Shown in pieces: positions 7,599 through 17,430 of a stretch of DNA of 64,000 bases. The stretch comes from Aquimarina aggregata (GTDB lineage Bacteria > Bacteroidota > Bacteroidia > Flavobacteriales > Flavobacteriaceae). Both the position numbers and the translations under genes were made by a program. The stretch lies in contig NZ_LQRT01000013.1 of assembly GCF_001632745.1 (NCBI RefSeq), positions 124,001 to 188,000 of the forward strand, read 5' to 3'. The notes beneath the pieces were generated by a model. It was not told the origin of the DNA. It searched no databases and worked only from the letters and a program-made list of their open reading frames with translations. Numbering within the stretch: position 1 is the first letter of the stretch; the number at the start of each line of letters is the position of its first letter.

Positions 7599-8641
7599 GA
7601 GCCCAAATCACCCTACCTACCTCAAGTCCAGAAGCAGAGGTCAGCCAACGTATAGGGATTACCGATATTACAATTCATTACAACAGGCCATACGTTAAAG
7701 GCAGAAAAATCTGGGGTAATTTGGTACCATATGGATTTAATTATTTAGGTTTTGGAACTGCCAAAGCCGCACCTTGGAGGGCTGGGTCAGACTATAACAC
7801 AACGATCGATTTCTCACACGAGGTAAGTATACAGGGTCATAAAGTTCCTGCAGGAAAATATGCTTTATTTATAGCACCTGAAGAAAATGGAGAAGTGATT
7901 ATTATCTTATCATCCAATACTTCTTCATGGGGTTCTTATTATTACGATGAAAAAGAAGATATCCTTCGCTTTAAAGTTACTTCTATAGATAAAACTACAT
8001 CTACTGAAATGTTGACTTATAGTTTTGATTTTGTAGAACCTACTAGTGCTACAGTTTCTTTACATTGGAGTACCAAAGAGATACCCTTTAAAATAGATGT
8101 AGCAGTTGATAAAATTGTAATAGCAGGAATTAGTAACGATTTAAGGAATCCAAAAGGATTTCAACAATCTACTTGGGATAGTGCCGCAAATTATGCTTTT
8201 AGTATTGGTGAATTAGATCAAGCGCTGCAATGGATTAATGCATCTATTGAAGGTAACTTTTTCAGTAAAGAAACATTTATAAATCTTTCTTTAAAATCTA
8301 AGATTTTAGAAAAACAAGGAAAAACTACTGAAGCAAAGCATATACTACAAAGAGCCATCCCATTAGGAAACCCAGATGAACTTTATAGATTAGGCTTAGG
8401 TCTCATCGCAGATGGCCAATTAGACAAAGCACTCGAAATCATGCAAGCAAATGTCAAAAATAATGATGGAGCTTTTCCAAGTCATTATGGATTGGCTAGG
8501 GCTTTTTCAGCGAAAAACGATTTCAAAAATGCATTGATAGCGTTGGAAAAAACAGGAGCCGATACTCCTGCTCATTTCAAGCCTAGATTTGCAAAATACA
8601 AAGCGCAACTCAAAAAAGAAGAGGATATTAATCCTGCATAA
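7586..8641 (+). CDS. DUF2911-domain protein with TPR-like C-terminus
   Basis: This 351-residue protein begins its DUF2911 domain almost at once (PSSPEAEVSQRIG-like start, then HYNRPYVKGRKIWG and PWRAGSDYNTTIDFSHEV, to about residue 150). The second half contains helical repeat segments (DQALQWINASIEG, DKALEIMQANVKN) resembling tetratricopeptide repeats. The family is normally exported, yet this ATG omits the signal peptide, which lies upstream in another frame. As drawn, the product would be cytoplasmic unless a frameshift restores export. The domain's role is not known. Confidence 0.75.
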   Translation: MSNLRAQITLPTSSPEAEVSQRIGITDITIHYNRPYVKGRKIWGNLVPYGFNYLGFGTAKAAPWRAGSDYNTTIDFSHEVSIQGHKVPAGKYALFIAPEENGEVIIILSSNTSSWGSYYYDEKEDILRFKVTSIDKTTSTEMLTYSFDFVEPTSATVSLHWSTKEIPFKIDVAVDKIVIAGISNDLRNPKGFQQSTWDSAANYAFSIGELDQALQWINASIEGNFFSKETFINLSLKSKILEKQGKTTEAKHILQRAIPLGNPDELYRLGLGLIADGQLDKALEIMQANVKNNDGAFPSHYGLARAFSAKNDFKNALIALEKTGADTPAHFKPRFAKYKAQLKKEEDINPA

Positions 8642-8945
8642 CTCCTATTCAATATCATGAAAATGAACAATTTTGCCCAAACTAATGGTTTTTAGATATG
8701 AAAAAAAAAATCAATGTATAGACTTACTAGCAAACAGAGTTACGGTAATGTGATACTGTAAGAGTATGAATTAAAACAATCATATAACCTATACTATTAA
8801 TCCCATTTGTTATAATCGTGTAATGAAATAAGAATAAAATTAAGTTTGTTACTCTTCAAGAAGTATTTGCTAAATTAGTTCATGAAATGTAAGATAAAAT
8901 CACGTCTTAACACATTATTGACGATTGGCAAAAAAACACACACCA

Positions 8946-9521
8946 ATGAGTAAATACAAAGGAATATTGGATAACATCGCCCGATATGTTACACTATCAG
9001 ATGATGAAATAAAAGAGTTTACCTCTATATTAAAAACGACCAGAATAAAGAAAAGGCAATTTGTTGTTCAACCAGGCTTTATATCTGAATATCAGAACTA
9101 TATAGTAGAAGGTGCAGTCAGAGTTTTTTATTTAGATGACCTTGGAAAAGAGCATACTATAATTATTGGAATCGAAGATTGGTTTTTTTCAGATTTTTAT
9201 AGTTATGTACATAGAACTCCTGCAGAATATTACGCTGAAGCACTTGAGGACTCTTTAATTCTACAAATGAAATACGAAGATGTTGAAGAGCTTTGCAACA
9301 GAATACATCCTATATGCCAATATTTTAGATTGTTAATACAAAAAGGGTTTGCCTATTCTCATAAAAGAACCATTTCCAATATCAGTAAAACTTCAGAAGA
9401 GCGATATTGGGAGTACGTTGATAAATATCCACAAATTGCAAATAGAGTACCGCAGTATGTATTAGCCTCATATTTAGGGATTTCTCCAGAATCAATCAGC
9501 AGAATCCGTTCGCGCTCATAA
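8946..9521 (+). CDS. Crp/Fnr-family transcriptional regulator (paralogue B)
   Basis: This is a close paralogue of the gene at 2964, with the same length and nearly the same sequence throughout the beta-roll and winged helix (YVLASYLGISPESISRIRSRS-type end). Most of the changes fall around residues 75-115 and 115-130, the effector-binding and dimer region, so ligand response may differ while DNA binding is shared. I use ATG 8946; an in-frame TTG at 8925 aligns with the TTG before paralogue A. No Fnr-type palindrome follows this copy. Confidence 0.88.
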   Translation: MSKYKGILDNIARYVTLSDDEIKEFTSILKTTRIKKRQFVVQPGFISEYQNYIVEGAVRVFYLDDLGKEHTIIIGIEDWFFSDFYSYVHRTPAEYYAEALEDSLILQMKYEDVEELCNRIHPICQYFRLLIQKGFAYSHKRTISNISKTSEERYWEYVDKYPQIANRVPQYVLASYLGISPESISRIRSRS

Positions 9522-9757
9522 ATAATATGATAATGAATACATAACTACTTTCTGTTATTGTCATTATCGCAGCTCAGTGATGAATTGAATGATTGTTGTA
9601 TTTTTGGTAAGATGTGACATTCGAATTGGTACAGCAAACAATGAATGTTCAAGAAAAATTAAAAAATAAAGTATTATTTTGCCTTAATACGCATCTATGT
9701 TAAACGATGTATATCATAACAGAAAAAGACTAACCAAATCATAACTTTAAACAATAA

Positions 9758-10294
9758 ATGCCTGAACTTATAAAATATCGTGAGAAACTAAATATTACCC
9801 AAGAAGAACTTGCTGAAAAATCGGGAATATCTGTGAGAACGATACAGAGAATTGAGGCTGGAGCTAAACTAAAAGGACATACTTTAAATGCTATTGCTAA
9901 AGCATTACAAATTAGTAAAGAAGAGTTAATTAAAGAAAAGAGTGAAGAGACCTCTAATTATAAGCTTATGAAATTGATTAACATTTCCTCTTTACCTTTC
10001 GTTGTGGTTCCCTTTCTAAACATATTTGTTCCAGTTGCTATTATTTATGCAAAAAAGGAGTATAATTCATTAACAAAACAAATTGTTTCGATTCAAATAA
10101 TGTGGACTATTATTTCGGGTTTTCTTTTTTTATTGAGCCCTTTTTTCAATAGAATATTCACATCAGAAATTAGACTTGTTTTACCAGTTTTGATAGTTTC
10201 TGTCTTGGTAAATATTATAATCATCTTAGTAAATACTATAGCATTAGACAAAAACAAAAAACTTCGTATCAAATTGAAATTCAGCTTGATATAA
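9758..10294 (+). CDS. XRE-family HTH protein with C-terminal membrane segments
   Basis: This 178-residue protein has an N-terminal Cro/C1 helix-turn-helix (YREKLNITQEELAEKSGISV to about residue 60), followed by a linker and three hydrophobic segments (about 73-95, 108-128, 138-160). The layout is that of membrane-anchored XRE regulators common in Bacteroidota, related in form to DUF4870 fusions. No partner toxin or adjacent operon is seen. The DNA target and stimulus are unknown. Confidence 0.8.
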   Translation: MPELIKYREKLNITQEELAEKSGISVRTIQRIEAGAKLKGHTLNAIAKALQISKEELIKEKSEETSNYKLMKLINISSLPFVVVPFLNIFVPVAIIYAKKEYNSLTKQIVSIQIMWTIISGFLFLLSPFFNRIFTSEIRLVLPVLIVSVLVNIIIILVNTIALDKNKKLRIKLKFSLI

Positions 10295-10401
10295 AAAATG
10301 TCGGGAATTTGGCGGGATTTTATCGGGGTGTTTTCGTGTTGATTCGTTTTTAAATTATAGAGTATTGCATCATTGTTAAACTAAAAATAAAATCAATAAC
10401 A

Positions 10402-11913
10402 ATGAAGCAATTCAATCTACTTATTTTCACAATTTTAATTCTTTTTTCGAAAAACATTCAATCACAGATTTCTAAAAGCTCAACACTTTTTAAGGACTTA
10501 AAAAGTGTTGATAGTTTATTCTTTAATGAAGGCTTTAACAAATGTAATTTTCAAATACTCGAAAAATATATTCCATCAGATTTTGAGTTTTATCATGATG
10601 AAAATGGTGTGCAAAACAGGGAACAGTTTCTAAAAGGGTTTAAAGAAAGTATTTGTTCAAATACTGAAAAGAAGCCAATCAGAAAAGTGGTTAACGAGAG
10701 TCTCCAAGTTTTTAGGTTAAAAAATAATGGAGAGACATATGGAGCCATTCAAAAAGGTGTTCATCTATTTTACATCAAAGAACCCAATAAACAGCTCTAT
10801 CTTACCAATATAGCAAAATTCACATCTGTCTGGAATATCCAAAATGGGCAATGGAAACTATCTAGAGTTTTAAGTTATGATCACAAAGAACCAAAAACAG
10901 ATTATGGATCAGGTTTTAATGCTAATTACCCAATGCCGTTATTTGAGAATGATAAAGAAATAGGTACACTATTAAAAAAACATAAAATACCATCTATATC
11001 TGTTGGCTTAATCGAACAGGGTAAAGTGAGTCAAATAAGAACCTTTGGTTTTCAAAAAGATACCATAAAAGCTGGAATCAATAGTATCTATAAAGTTGCT
11101 TCATTGACTAAACCTGTTTTTGCTAATGTGGTATTAAAACTCGTAGATATGAATAAACTAAAACTTGACGAACCCTTATCTAAATACTATGTGGATAACG
11201 ACTTAAAAGGACATCGGTTTTTGAATAAACTAACCGCACGCAACATACTAACTCATCAATCAGGTTTACCTAACTGGAGGTATTTAACCAAAACTAAAAA
11301 ATTAAGCTTTTTAAGAGAGCCAGGTATCAAATGGGAGTATTCCGGAGAAGGGTTTGAATATTTGCGAAAAGCCATTGAAAGTAAATTACAAAAACCTCTA
11401 GAAGTAATAGCACAAGAATTACTGTTCATACCTTTAGAAATGAGCAATACTTCATTTTATTGGACATCTGATATTAAAGAAGACCAATACGCCGTAGAAC
11501 ACAATGAAAATGGTAAAAAGATCAACTTTGAAAAACATACTAAAACCAATGCTGCAGCAAACTTATTAACAACTACAGAAGATTATTCTAAATTTTTAGT
11601 TCATCTTTTAAACGGTGCAGGTATTTCTAGAGAATTATATCAAGAATTTATCAAGCCACATTCTAAAGAAAAAGAGGGTATTTTTTGGGGCCTAGGAATA
11701 CAAATATTACCTAACTTAAACAAAAACGAAACTGTATTAATGCATACCGGAGGAGATTACGGAACCAAAACACTTGCCATTGCTTCACTAAAATCGAAAA
11801 AAGGTTTAGTTGTATTTGCAAATTCTGAAAACGGAATGGTTTTATGGAATAAATTGTTAAATGAATATTTACCAAGTTTTGGAGCCGAAATTATGAGTAG
11901 AAATATGAAATAA
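10402..11913 (+). CDS. Class-C beta-lactamase-like serine hydrolase with SnoaL-type N-domain
   Basis: This 503-residue exported protein has a signal peptide ending near IQSQ. Residues 30-160 form a DUF4440/NTF2-like domain. The rest is a penicillin-binding-protein-like hydrolase with SxxK at 234-237 (SLTK), Tyr313 in EYSGEGF and HTGG at 448-451. These make the acyl-serine catalytic centre, probably facing the periplasm. Family members act as esterases, D-amino peptidases or lactamases, and this sequence does not show which. The N-terminal fusion is common in Flavobacteria. Confidence 0.85.
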   Translation: MKQFNLLIFTILILFSKNIQSQISKSSTLFKDLKSVDSLFFNEGFNKCNFQILEKYIPSDFEFYHDENGVQNREQFLKGFKESICSNTEKKPIRKVVNESLQVFRLKNNGETYGAIQKGVHLFYIKEPNKQLYLTNIAKFTSVWNIQNGQWKLSRVLSYDHKEPKTDYGSGFNANYPMPLFENDKEIGTLLKKHKIPSISVGLIEQGKVSQIRTFGFQKDTIKAGINSIYKVASLTKPVFANVVLKLVDMNKLKLDEPLSKYYVDNDLKGHRFLNKLTARNILTHQSGLPNWRYLTKTKKLSFLREPGIKWEYSGEGFEYLRKAIESKLQKPLEVIAQELLFIPLEMSNTSFYWTSDIKEDQYAVEHNENGKKINFEKHTKTNAAANLLTTTEDYSKFLVHLLNGAGISRELYQEFIKPHSKEKEGIFWGLGIQILPNLNKNETVLMHTGGDYGTKTLAIASLKSKKGLVVFANSENGMVLWNKLLNEYLPSFGAEIMSRNMK

Positions 11914-12220
11914 AAACATCATACGGTATACAACAATTTATTTATCCACCCTTCAGGAAGTAAAAGCAATACACAAGAAATGTTGTGTATTACATCTGAA
12001 CTTAAAAAACGAAACTGTATGAAAACTACAAGGCAGATATTTCTTTGGGGGATATACTGATTACGGAAACATTTATGCCTGAAAAAGTATCTATAAAACA
12101 AATTAATCCATATTAATAAACAAGATAAAAAGACTTAGGAAAATTATTTTACCTTGTATTCAAAATTACTTGAGACAGTATATAGCCAATAAACTATGAT
12201 TCGTAATATGTGTTATTATT
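11914..12220 (+). other. Intergenic stretch without a supported gene
   Basis: There are no convincing codons here. A short open tail ends at 12112-12114 (LITETFMPEKVSIKQINPY). Together with a short match to the hydrolase upstream (ACGAAACTGTAT at about 12009-12020), it hints at a decayed duplicate of the hydrolase 3' end, but the similarity is too weak to call. Confidence 0.3.
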
Positions 12221-12355
12221 ATGAATTATCGGTTTAACAAAAAATTTAAAGTATATAGACCAAATCAAAAAGATATAACTAAGGGTTTAATTATAAGTTC
12301 ACTACTTTTAATTTTCTTAACAGTTGTTGTCTATGGTAATATTCAAATTCAATAA
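12221..12355 (+). CDS. Small single-pass membrane protein (44 aa)
   Basis: The ATG at 12221 opens a 44-codon frame that ends 3 bases before the AraC gene. The product has a basic N-terminus (MNYRFNKKFKVYRPNQK), one hydrophobic segment (GLIISSLLLIFLTVVVYG, about residues 22-39) and a short polar tail. Tight coupling to the regulator suggests co-transcription. No family was recognised, and a chance ORF is possible. Confidence 0.4.
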   Translation: MNYRFNKKFKVYRPNQKDITKGLIISSLLLIFLTVVVYGNIQIQ

Positions 12356-12358
12356 AAA

Positions 12359-13162
12359 ATGAAAATATTAACTAAAGGCACCTATTATGGAGCGATGCAT
12401 GCCGAGCAGCAGATGAATGGCGTCTTATTTTCAGAATACGATTACCTGACAGATAAAACTGATTGGCACTTTCATGAGAACCCTTATTTCATGTATCTTC
12501 TTCAAGGTAATTTATATGATGTAAATAAGAGATGTAAAACCACATGTCCTTCAGGGAGTTTTTTACTTCATAATTGGCAAGAACCTCATTTTAACTCAAA
12601 AGCGTCAACTCAAGCTAGAGGGTTTCATATTGAATTTGAAAAGAGCTGGTTTGAAAAGAATAATATAGATATTGATCTTTGGGAAGGTAGTAAACTTATA
12701 AAAAACCCTAAATCACATCATATATTGGCGAAGATTTATGCTGAATTTAAATATGCCGATGTTTATTCTGAAATCTCCTGTGAACTCTTAGTATCAGAGT
12801 TATGTGAAAACATAGAAAAAGAACAGATTTATTTGTTTGAAGAAAACCCGTCTTGGCTTACAGCTCTTATTGAAATTATTCATCTACACAATGAACCGTT
12901 CGATTTAAAATCTCTTTCTCAACAGTTAGGAATACATCCCGGACATTTATCAAGAGCTATCCCAAAATATTTCTCAACAACTTTAGGTGATTATATCCGA
13001 CAAGTTAAGGTAAAAAGGGCAATCGATCTTATGCTCTATTCTACTACTTCGCTTTCTGCTATTTCCTATGAATGTGGATTTTCAGACCAAAGTCACTTTT
13101 CAAGAACTTTCAAAAGATATATGGCAATGACGCCAAGAGAATTTTATAAAAAATGTCGTTGA
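12359..13162 (+). CDS. AraC-family transcriptional regulator
   Basis: This 267-residue regulator has an N-terminal cupin-like sensor (about residues 20-115; WHFHENPYFMYLLQG, SFLLHNWQEPHFN) and a C-terminal pair of helix-turn-helix motifs. The second ends with the signature ISYECGFSDQSHFSRTFKRYMAMTPREFYK. It would bind a small ligand and DNA. It lies directly before a serine hydrolase gene on the same strand (72-base gap), which may be its target, though autoregulation is equally likely. Confidence 0.88.
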   Translation: MKILTKGTYYGAMHAEQQMNGVLFSEYDYLTDKTDWHFHENPYFMYLLQGNLYDVNKRCKTTCPSGSFLLHNWQEPHFNSKASTQARGFHIEFEKSWFEKNNIDIDLWEGSKLIKNPKSHHILAKIYAEFKYADVYSEISCELLVSELCENIEKEQIYLFEENPSWLTALIEIIHLHNEPFDLKSLSQQLGIHPGHLSRAIPKYFSTTLGDYIRQVKVKRAIDLMLYSTTSLSAISYECGFSDQSHFSRTFKRYMAMTPREFYKKCR

Positions 13163-13233
13163 TGTTAATTTCGTTCTATTTTGGTAATCATTTCCATAAT
13201 AGTTTTACACTTTAATCATTAATCAAATCTTTC

Positions 13234-14952
13234 ATGAGAAATCTCAGTATTATTCTTCTACTAAGTATAACTTTTATACTAACATCATGCGCACAAAATA
13301 GTAAACAAAATTATCAAGGAGAATGGGTAGGTTTTCTACCAAATAAAGGTAGTTTCAATTTTCAAGTATCATTAAAACAGTTAGCATCTAATCGTTATCA
13401 TCTTACTCTAATTAATGATAAAACTGTTATTGATAAAAATTTAGAGTCATCTAATAAGAAACGTGTACAATTAAATGTAGACCAGCAATTATTTCTAGAT
13501 TTAGAATATAGCCAGGATAAACAACAACTAACAGGATTTATTAAATCCGGAAAGCTATTGTATCATATTGACTTAAAACATATTGGTGATCAAAAGTTTA
13601 CCGGTGTCTGGAATGCCTTTATGGTAGACAATGGTTTACAGTCTAATGATATTCTTTTATACATAGAAAATATGGACGATGGTAGTCTAGCTGCTTACCC
13701 TTTTTTGGGAGATCAAAGGTTTAGAGGAACCTGGACCAGAGATTTTAAAATGAAAGGAAATACACTGCTATTTACAGATGGTAATACCGGATTTAATTTT
13801 CGTGCCAAGTTATTAGAAAGCACTATTGATCTTGAAATCCTTTTAAGCAACGTGGTCATTACCAAGACTAGCTTAACCCATACTAATGATGGTTGGGAAT
13901 ATAAAACAGATGCTATTGATCAATCACAAAACACAAATACACCTCAACAATTAAATGATGGTTGGTCTACTGCAAACATTAATAGTTTTGGAATTAAGAA
14001 AAACGAGTTAAACCGACTCATAGATAGTATTAATGCTAATAAGCTAGTAAATACACATAGTGTTCTTATTACTAAGAAAAACAAACTTGTATTTGAAAAC
14101 TATTTTGGTGGATTTAACCGAAATATTCCTCACGACCTACGATCTGCTTCAAAGAGTATTTCTTCTGCTATCATTGGGATAGCCATTGATGATAAAATAA
14201 TAAAAAATGTTGACGAACCTCTTTATGATTTTGTTCCTAAAGATTATCAATACACCAAAGATGAATTAAAGGCTACTATTAAAATCAAAGACCTATTAAC
14301 CATGAGTTCGGGGTTAGATGTCAACAATCTAGCTTCAGAAGATTATTACCAAGATCCTAGTCGCACGAAAAATTGGCTGCAAACTGTTTTAGAAGCTCCT
14401 ATGGTAAAAAAACCAGGAACTTATGCTGATTATGGATCTGCAAATCCTTTTTTACTTGGTATATGTTTAAACGAACGACTAGAAAAGCCTCTTGAGTTTT
14501 ACATGCAAGAAAAGCTTTTTGGTCCTTTAGGTATCATAAACTACATCAATCAAACAGATGACACACAAATTACACCATACTTTGGGGGAGGCATGCTTTT
14601 GACGTCAAGAGATCTTCTCAAATTTGGTCAACTTTACCTCAATGGAGGTCAATGGAATGGAAAACAAATTATTTCAGAACATTGGGTTGCAGAATCATTT
14701 AAGAAACGTATGCGTTTACAAGATTCTAGAGATAAAAATGAGTATGGTTATCTATGGTGGCATGATACGTATATAGTAAACGAAAAAGCAATTAAATCTA
14801 TTGAAGCCAGAGGTGCTGGAGGTCAGTTTATTTTTATAATTCCAGAATTAGAAGCAGTAGTAGTGATCACATCAGGAAATTTTAGAAATCGCAAAGGTAA
14901 TCAACCAAGAAAAATTTTAAAAGAATACATACTTCCAGCGATGATCAATTAA
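13234..14952 (+). CDS. Beta-lactamase-like serine hydrolase lipoprotein
   Basis: This 572-residue lipoprotein has lipobox LTSC (Cys19). An N-terminal beta-rich domain spans about residues 25-225, and a class-C-like hydrolase follows with the catalytic SxxK as SASK at 304-307. ADYGSAN holds the Tyr motif. The usual HxGG/KTG loop is replaced by RGAGGQF, as in esterase/6-aminohexanoate-dimer hydrolase relatives, so lactam hydrolysis is unlikely. It is expected at the cell envelope. It follows an AraC regulator that may control it. Confidence 0.83.
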   Translation: MRNLSIILLLSITFILTSCAQNSKQNYQGEWVGFLPNKGSFNFQVSLKQLASNRYHLTLINDKTVIDKNLESSNKKRVQLNVDQQLFLDLEYSQDKQQLTGFIKSGKLLYHIDLKHIGDQKFTGVWNAFMVDNGLQSNDILLYIENMDDGSLAAYPFLGDQRFRGTWTRDFKMKGNTLLFTDGNTGFNFRAKLLESTIDLEILLSNVVITKTSLTHTNDGWEYKTDAIDQSQNTNTPQQLNDGWSTANINSFGIKKNELNRLIDSINANKLVNTHSVLITKKNKLVFENYFGGFNRNIPHDLRSASKSISSAIIGIAIDDKIIKNVDEPLYDFVPKDYQYTKDELKATIKIKDLLTMSSGLDVNNLASEDYYQDPSRTKNWLQTVLEAPMVKKPGTYADYGSANPFLLGICLNERLEKPLEFYMQEKLFGPLGIINYINQTDDTQITPYFGGGMLLTSRDLLKFGQLYLNGGQWNGKQIISEHWVAESFKKRMRLQDSRDKNEYGYLWWHDTYIVNEKAIKSIEARGAGGQFIFIIPELEAVVVITSGNFRNRKGNQPRKILKEYILPAMIN

Positions 14953-15111
14953 AAAGTATTTCGATTTTTTAGATTAAAGAAGTTTTCAAAAAATATTGAT
15001 CATCATATAAAAAAACATGTAACGAACTTGAAAAACAGACTACTAATTAAAAAATAGTCGAAAATTACTTTCTTACTTATCTAAAAGATCGTCGCGAGCA
15101 AAAACAAGATC

Positions 15112-15630
15112 ATGAAATTTAAAAAACCTATTAAAATTCTATTCTCTTTAATTATTATACTTAGTAATATAAGCTGTGATCAAATTACTAAAGAAAAAGT
15201 TAGACAAGAAATATCAAAAAATGAAACCATTAAAATTATAGGTGATAATTTCATTCTTACAAAAGTAGAAAATACAGGTGCTGCATTAAGTTTAGGAGAA
15301 AATTTAACTCCTAATGCTAAGATTATTCTTTTGCAAGTATTACCACTATTAGTACTTATTTTTATGTTTATCTATATTATTAAAGAAAAGAAGATTTCGA
15401 AATTTAATCTAATTGGATTCTCTTTCATAATTGGGGGCGGAATTGGAAATATATACGATAGAATTCTATTTAATTCTGTAACAGATTTTATGTATGTAGA
15501 GTATGGTTCTCTACATACTGGAATTTTTAATATGGCAGATGTATCTGTTGTAATTGGAACTCTTTTTATTCTATTAAATTCAATACTATCAGAAATAAAT
15601 AAAAAACGATATAACCTAACAAGATTTTAA
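15112..15630 (+). CDS. lspA: Signal peptidase II (lipoprotein signal peptidase)
   Basis: This 172-residue inner-membrane aspartic protease removes signal peptides from diacylglyceryl-modified prolipoproteins. Four membrane segments are visible. CDQITK closes TM1, VENTGAALSLG is the conserved N-x-G-A loop, and the catalytic aspartates are Asp125 (VTDF) and Asp143 (FNMADV), 18 residues apart as in known enzymes. The neighbours are lipoprotein genes. Because it is not in an ileS-linked context, it may be a second, accessory LspA; this cannot be judged from one window. Confidence 0.87.
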   Translation: MKFKKPIKILFSLIIILSNISCDQITKEKVRQEISKNETIKIIGDNFILTKVENTGAALSLGENLTPNAKIILLQVLPLLVLIFMFIYIIKEKKISKFNLIGFSFIIGGGIGNIYDRILFNSVTDFMYVEYGSLHTGIFNMADVSVVIGTLFILLNSILSEINKKRYNLTRF

Positions 15631-15689
15631 TTTTGTGTCTGAAATTGTAAATGATTATTTTACATAGCGGAGTATTAAAAATAAGGGAG

Positions 15690-16637
15690 ATGTCAAATGT
15701 CAAATTATTTTTTGTTTGTTTAGTTTTACTTGGAATTGTCTCTTGTATGAGTGAAAAACCAGAGTTGATTCAGTTGAATTTCGAAAAAGATTTAATGCCT
15801 GAAGGTATTGCGATCAATAGTAGTACAAAAAAGTTATATTTAAACAGTTTAAAAAATAATAAAATAGTAAGTAGCTCACTCGATGGTAGTTCCCCTACAA
15901 CCTTTCTCGAATCTAACGAACATAATTATTTAGCTGGTTTTGGAATGACAATTAAAGGAGATACTTTATATGCTCTTGGTAACAGTCTTACACAAAATAA
16001 AAACAAATCAATTCTTTTACTTTTACAACTTTCTTCTGGTGACCTAATTGATTCCTACTCAATTAATGATTCAACTTTTCACTACTTAAATGACTTAGCT
16101 GTTAGTTCAACCAATAAGATTTTTATAACAGACTCAGAAAATAATAAAATCTATACCGTACAAAGACCCAGCAAGAACATTGAGGTTTATTTGGATGCTG
16201 AAGAAGTTTCTAACTCTAATGGAATTACTATATCTAATGATGATGAATTGTTATACTTAGCATCAAGTAAAGGAATTCGAATTATTGAAACAGTATCAAA
16301 AAAAATAATAAACAAACCCAGAAAAGATTATTCGGGCATAGACGGTTTAAAATATTATAATAATAATTTATACGGCATAGTAAATGCTAAGCGTGACAGA
16401 ACGCAAAATGGATTATTCAAATTTAAACTCAACAAAGCTCGAACCGAAATTCTGGAAAATGAAAAAATAGTCGAATTTACAGAGAGTTTTAAAATCCCAA
16501 CTACTTTCGACATTTTTGATAAAAACATTTATTTTGTGACCAATACGCAAATAGATAATTTTGATGAGGATACGAATATGATTTTGGATTTAAAAAAGTT
16601 AGAACCTTATAAAATCATGAAAGTCAAAGTAGAATAA
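15690..16637 (+). CDS. SMP-30/NHL-type beta-propeller lipoprotein
   Basis: The product is about 315 residues, starting at ATG 15690 so that it opens with a clean lipoprotein signal (VCLVLLGIVSC). The upstream ATG at 15651 would add a 13-residue polar extension and is less likely. The mature part is made of repeated four-stranded blades such as MPEGIAINSSTKKLYLNSLKNN, LNDLAVSSTNKIFITDSENN and SNGITISNDDELLYLASS, typical of SMP-30/gluconolactonase and NHL propellers. The enzyme activity, if any, is unknown. Confidence 0.75.
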   Translation: MSNVKLFFVCLVLLGIVSCMSEKPELIQLNFEKDLMPEGIAINSSTKKLYLNSLKNNKIVSSSLDGSSPTTFLESNEHNYLAGFGMTIKGDTLYALGNSLTQNKNKSILLLLQLSSGDLIDSYSINDSTFHYLNDLAVSSTNKIFITDSENNKIYTVQRPSKNIEVYLDAEEVSNSNGITISNDDELLYLASSKGIRIIETVSKKIINKPRKDYSGIDGLKYYNNNLYGIVNAKRDRTQNGLFKFKLNKARTEILENEKIVEFTESFKIPTTFDIFDKNIYFVTNTQIDNFDEDTNMILDLKKLEPYKIMKVKVE

Positions 16638-16967
16638 TATAATAGAGCCCAATCCATAAACAAAAAAAGGTTTAATCAAAAGTCTTATTAATTTCAATTC
16701 TCATATTTATCATAAAACAAAGTATCCATCTTGTATAATGTAACTGGCTATAACTTTTAATTAAATGAAACATCGAACCCTCATATTCAAATGCAGCTAG
16801 ATCCTATGCAATATAGTATTATAGTAATCAGGTTATTGTATTTTTACTGAAGTTCGGTGCTTTTAGAAGAAGATTTTCAATTCATATCAGAAAAATCAAA
16901 AAATAAAGTAACATATTCTGGTATTGTGACATGTATGTATAACATGAATAATACTTAAACTTAAAAA
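16638..16967. other. Intergenic stretch, nothing recognised
   Basis: 330 AT-rich bases with no gene, repeat or clear terminator that I can support. A TGTGACATG near 16926 and nearby CATG repeats give a weak dyad only. Confidence 0.4.
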
Positions 16968-17396
16968 ATGAAAATTAAATTTATTTTAATAATTGTAGTA
17001 TTTCCATATCTTTTTTCTTCCTGTAATTTAAAAGAAGGAGGGGTAAGAACAAGAAACAACATGGAAAAATATGCTTTGGAGTACATTAACAAGAACCAAT
17101 TATTAGAAGAAGGTGAAAAAATATCAGCTTATTACGATTATACTATTTCCCTTGTAGGTACAGAATCTGTTTTATTAACCAATTCTAGATTAATTTATCA
17201 CAACAAGAACACACAAACAACATCTATTGATATTAATGATATTATTGACATACAAAACAGAACCGAGCCCTTTATCGGAGATATTATCGAAGTAACTAGC
17301 AAAAACGGAGATATTATGATGATCGAAATTGCTCCTTTAAATCAAGGAAAGACTTTTTTAAAGGTTTTAAAATCAAAAGTGAACAAAAAAATATAG
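16968..17396 (+). CDS. Small lipoprotein with PH-like domain
   Basis: This 142-residue lipoprotein has lipobox FSSC (Cys19). After a helical linker, the C-terminal 85 residues alternate short strands (KISAYYDYTISLVGTES, VLLTNSRLIYHNKNTQTTSID, IIEVTSKNGDIMMIEI) and end in a helix. This resembles bacterial PH-like (bPH/YokE) domains. An RDD membrane protein follows 34 bases later on the same strand, and the two may be an envelope pair. The function is unknown. Confidence 0.6.
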   Translation: MKIKFILIIVVFPYLFSSCNLKEGGVRTRNNMEKYALEYINKNQLLEEGEKISAYYDYTISLVGTESVLLTNSRLIYHNKNTQTTSIDINDIIDIQNRTEPFIGDIIEVTSKNGDIMMIEIAPLNQGKTFLKVLKSKVNKKI

Positions 17397-17430
17397 TCAA
17401 TATTATATAAACTATGTTTATTCGAACTTA

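Noticed and set aside
11919-12101. Minus-strand 60-residue frame after the serine hydrolase
   Set aside because: No family features and no coupling; it appears to be a chance frame in the intergenic stretch.
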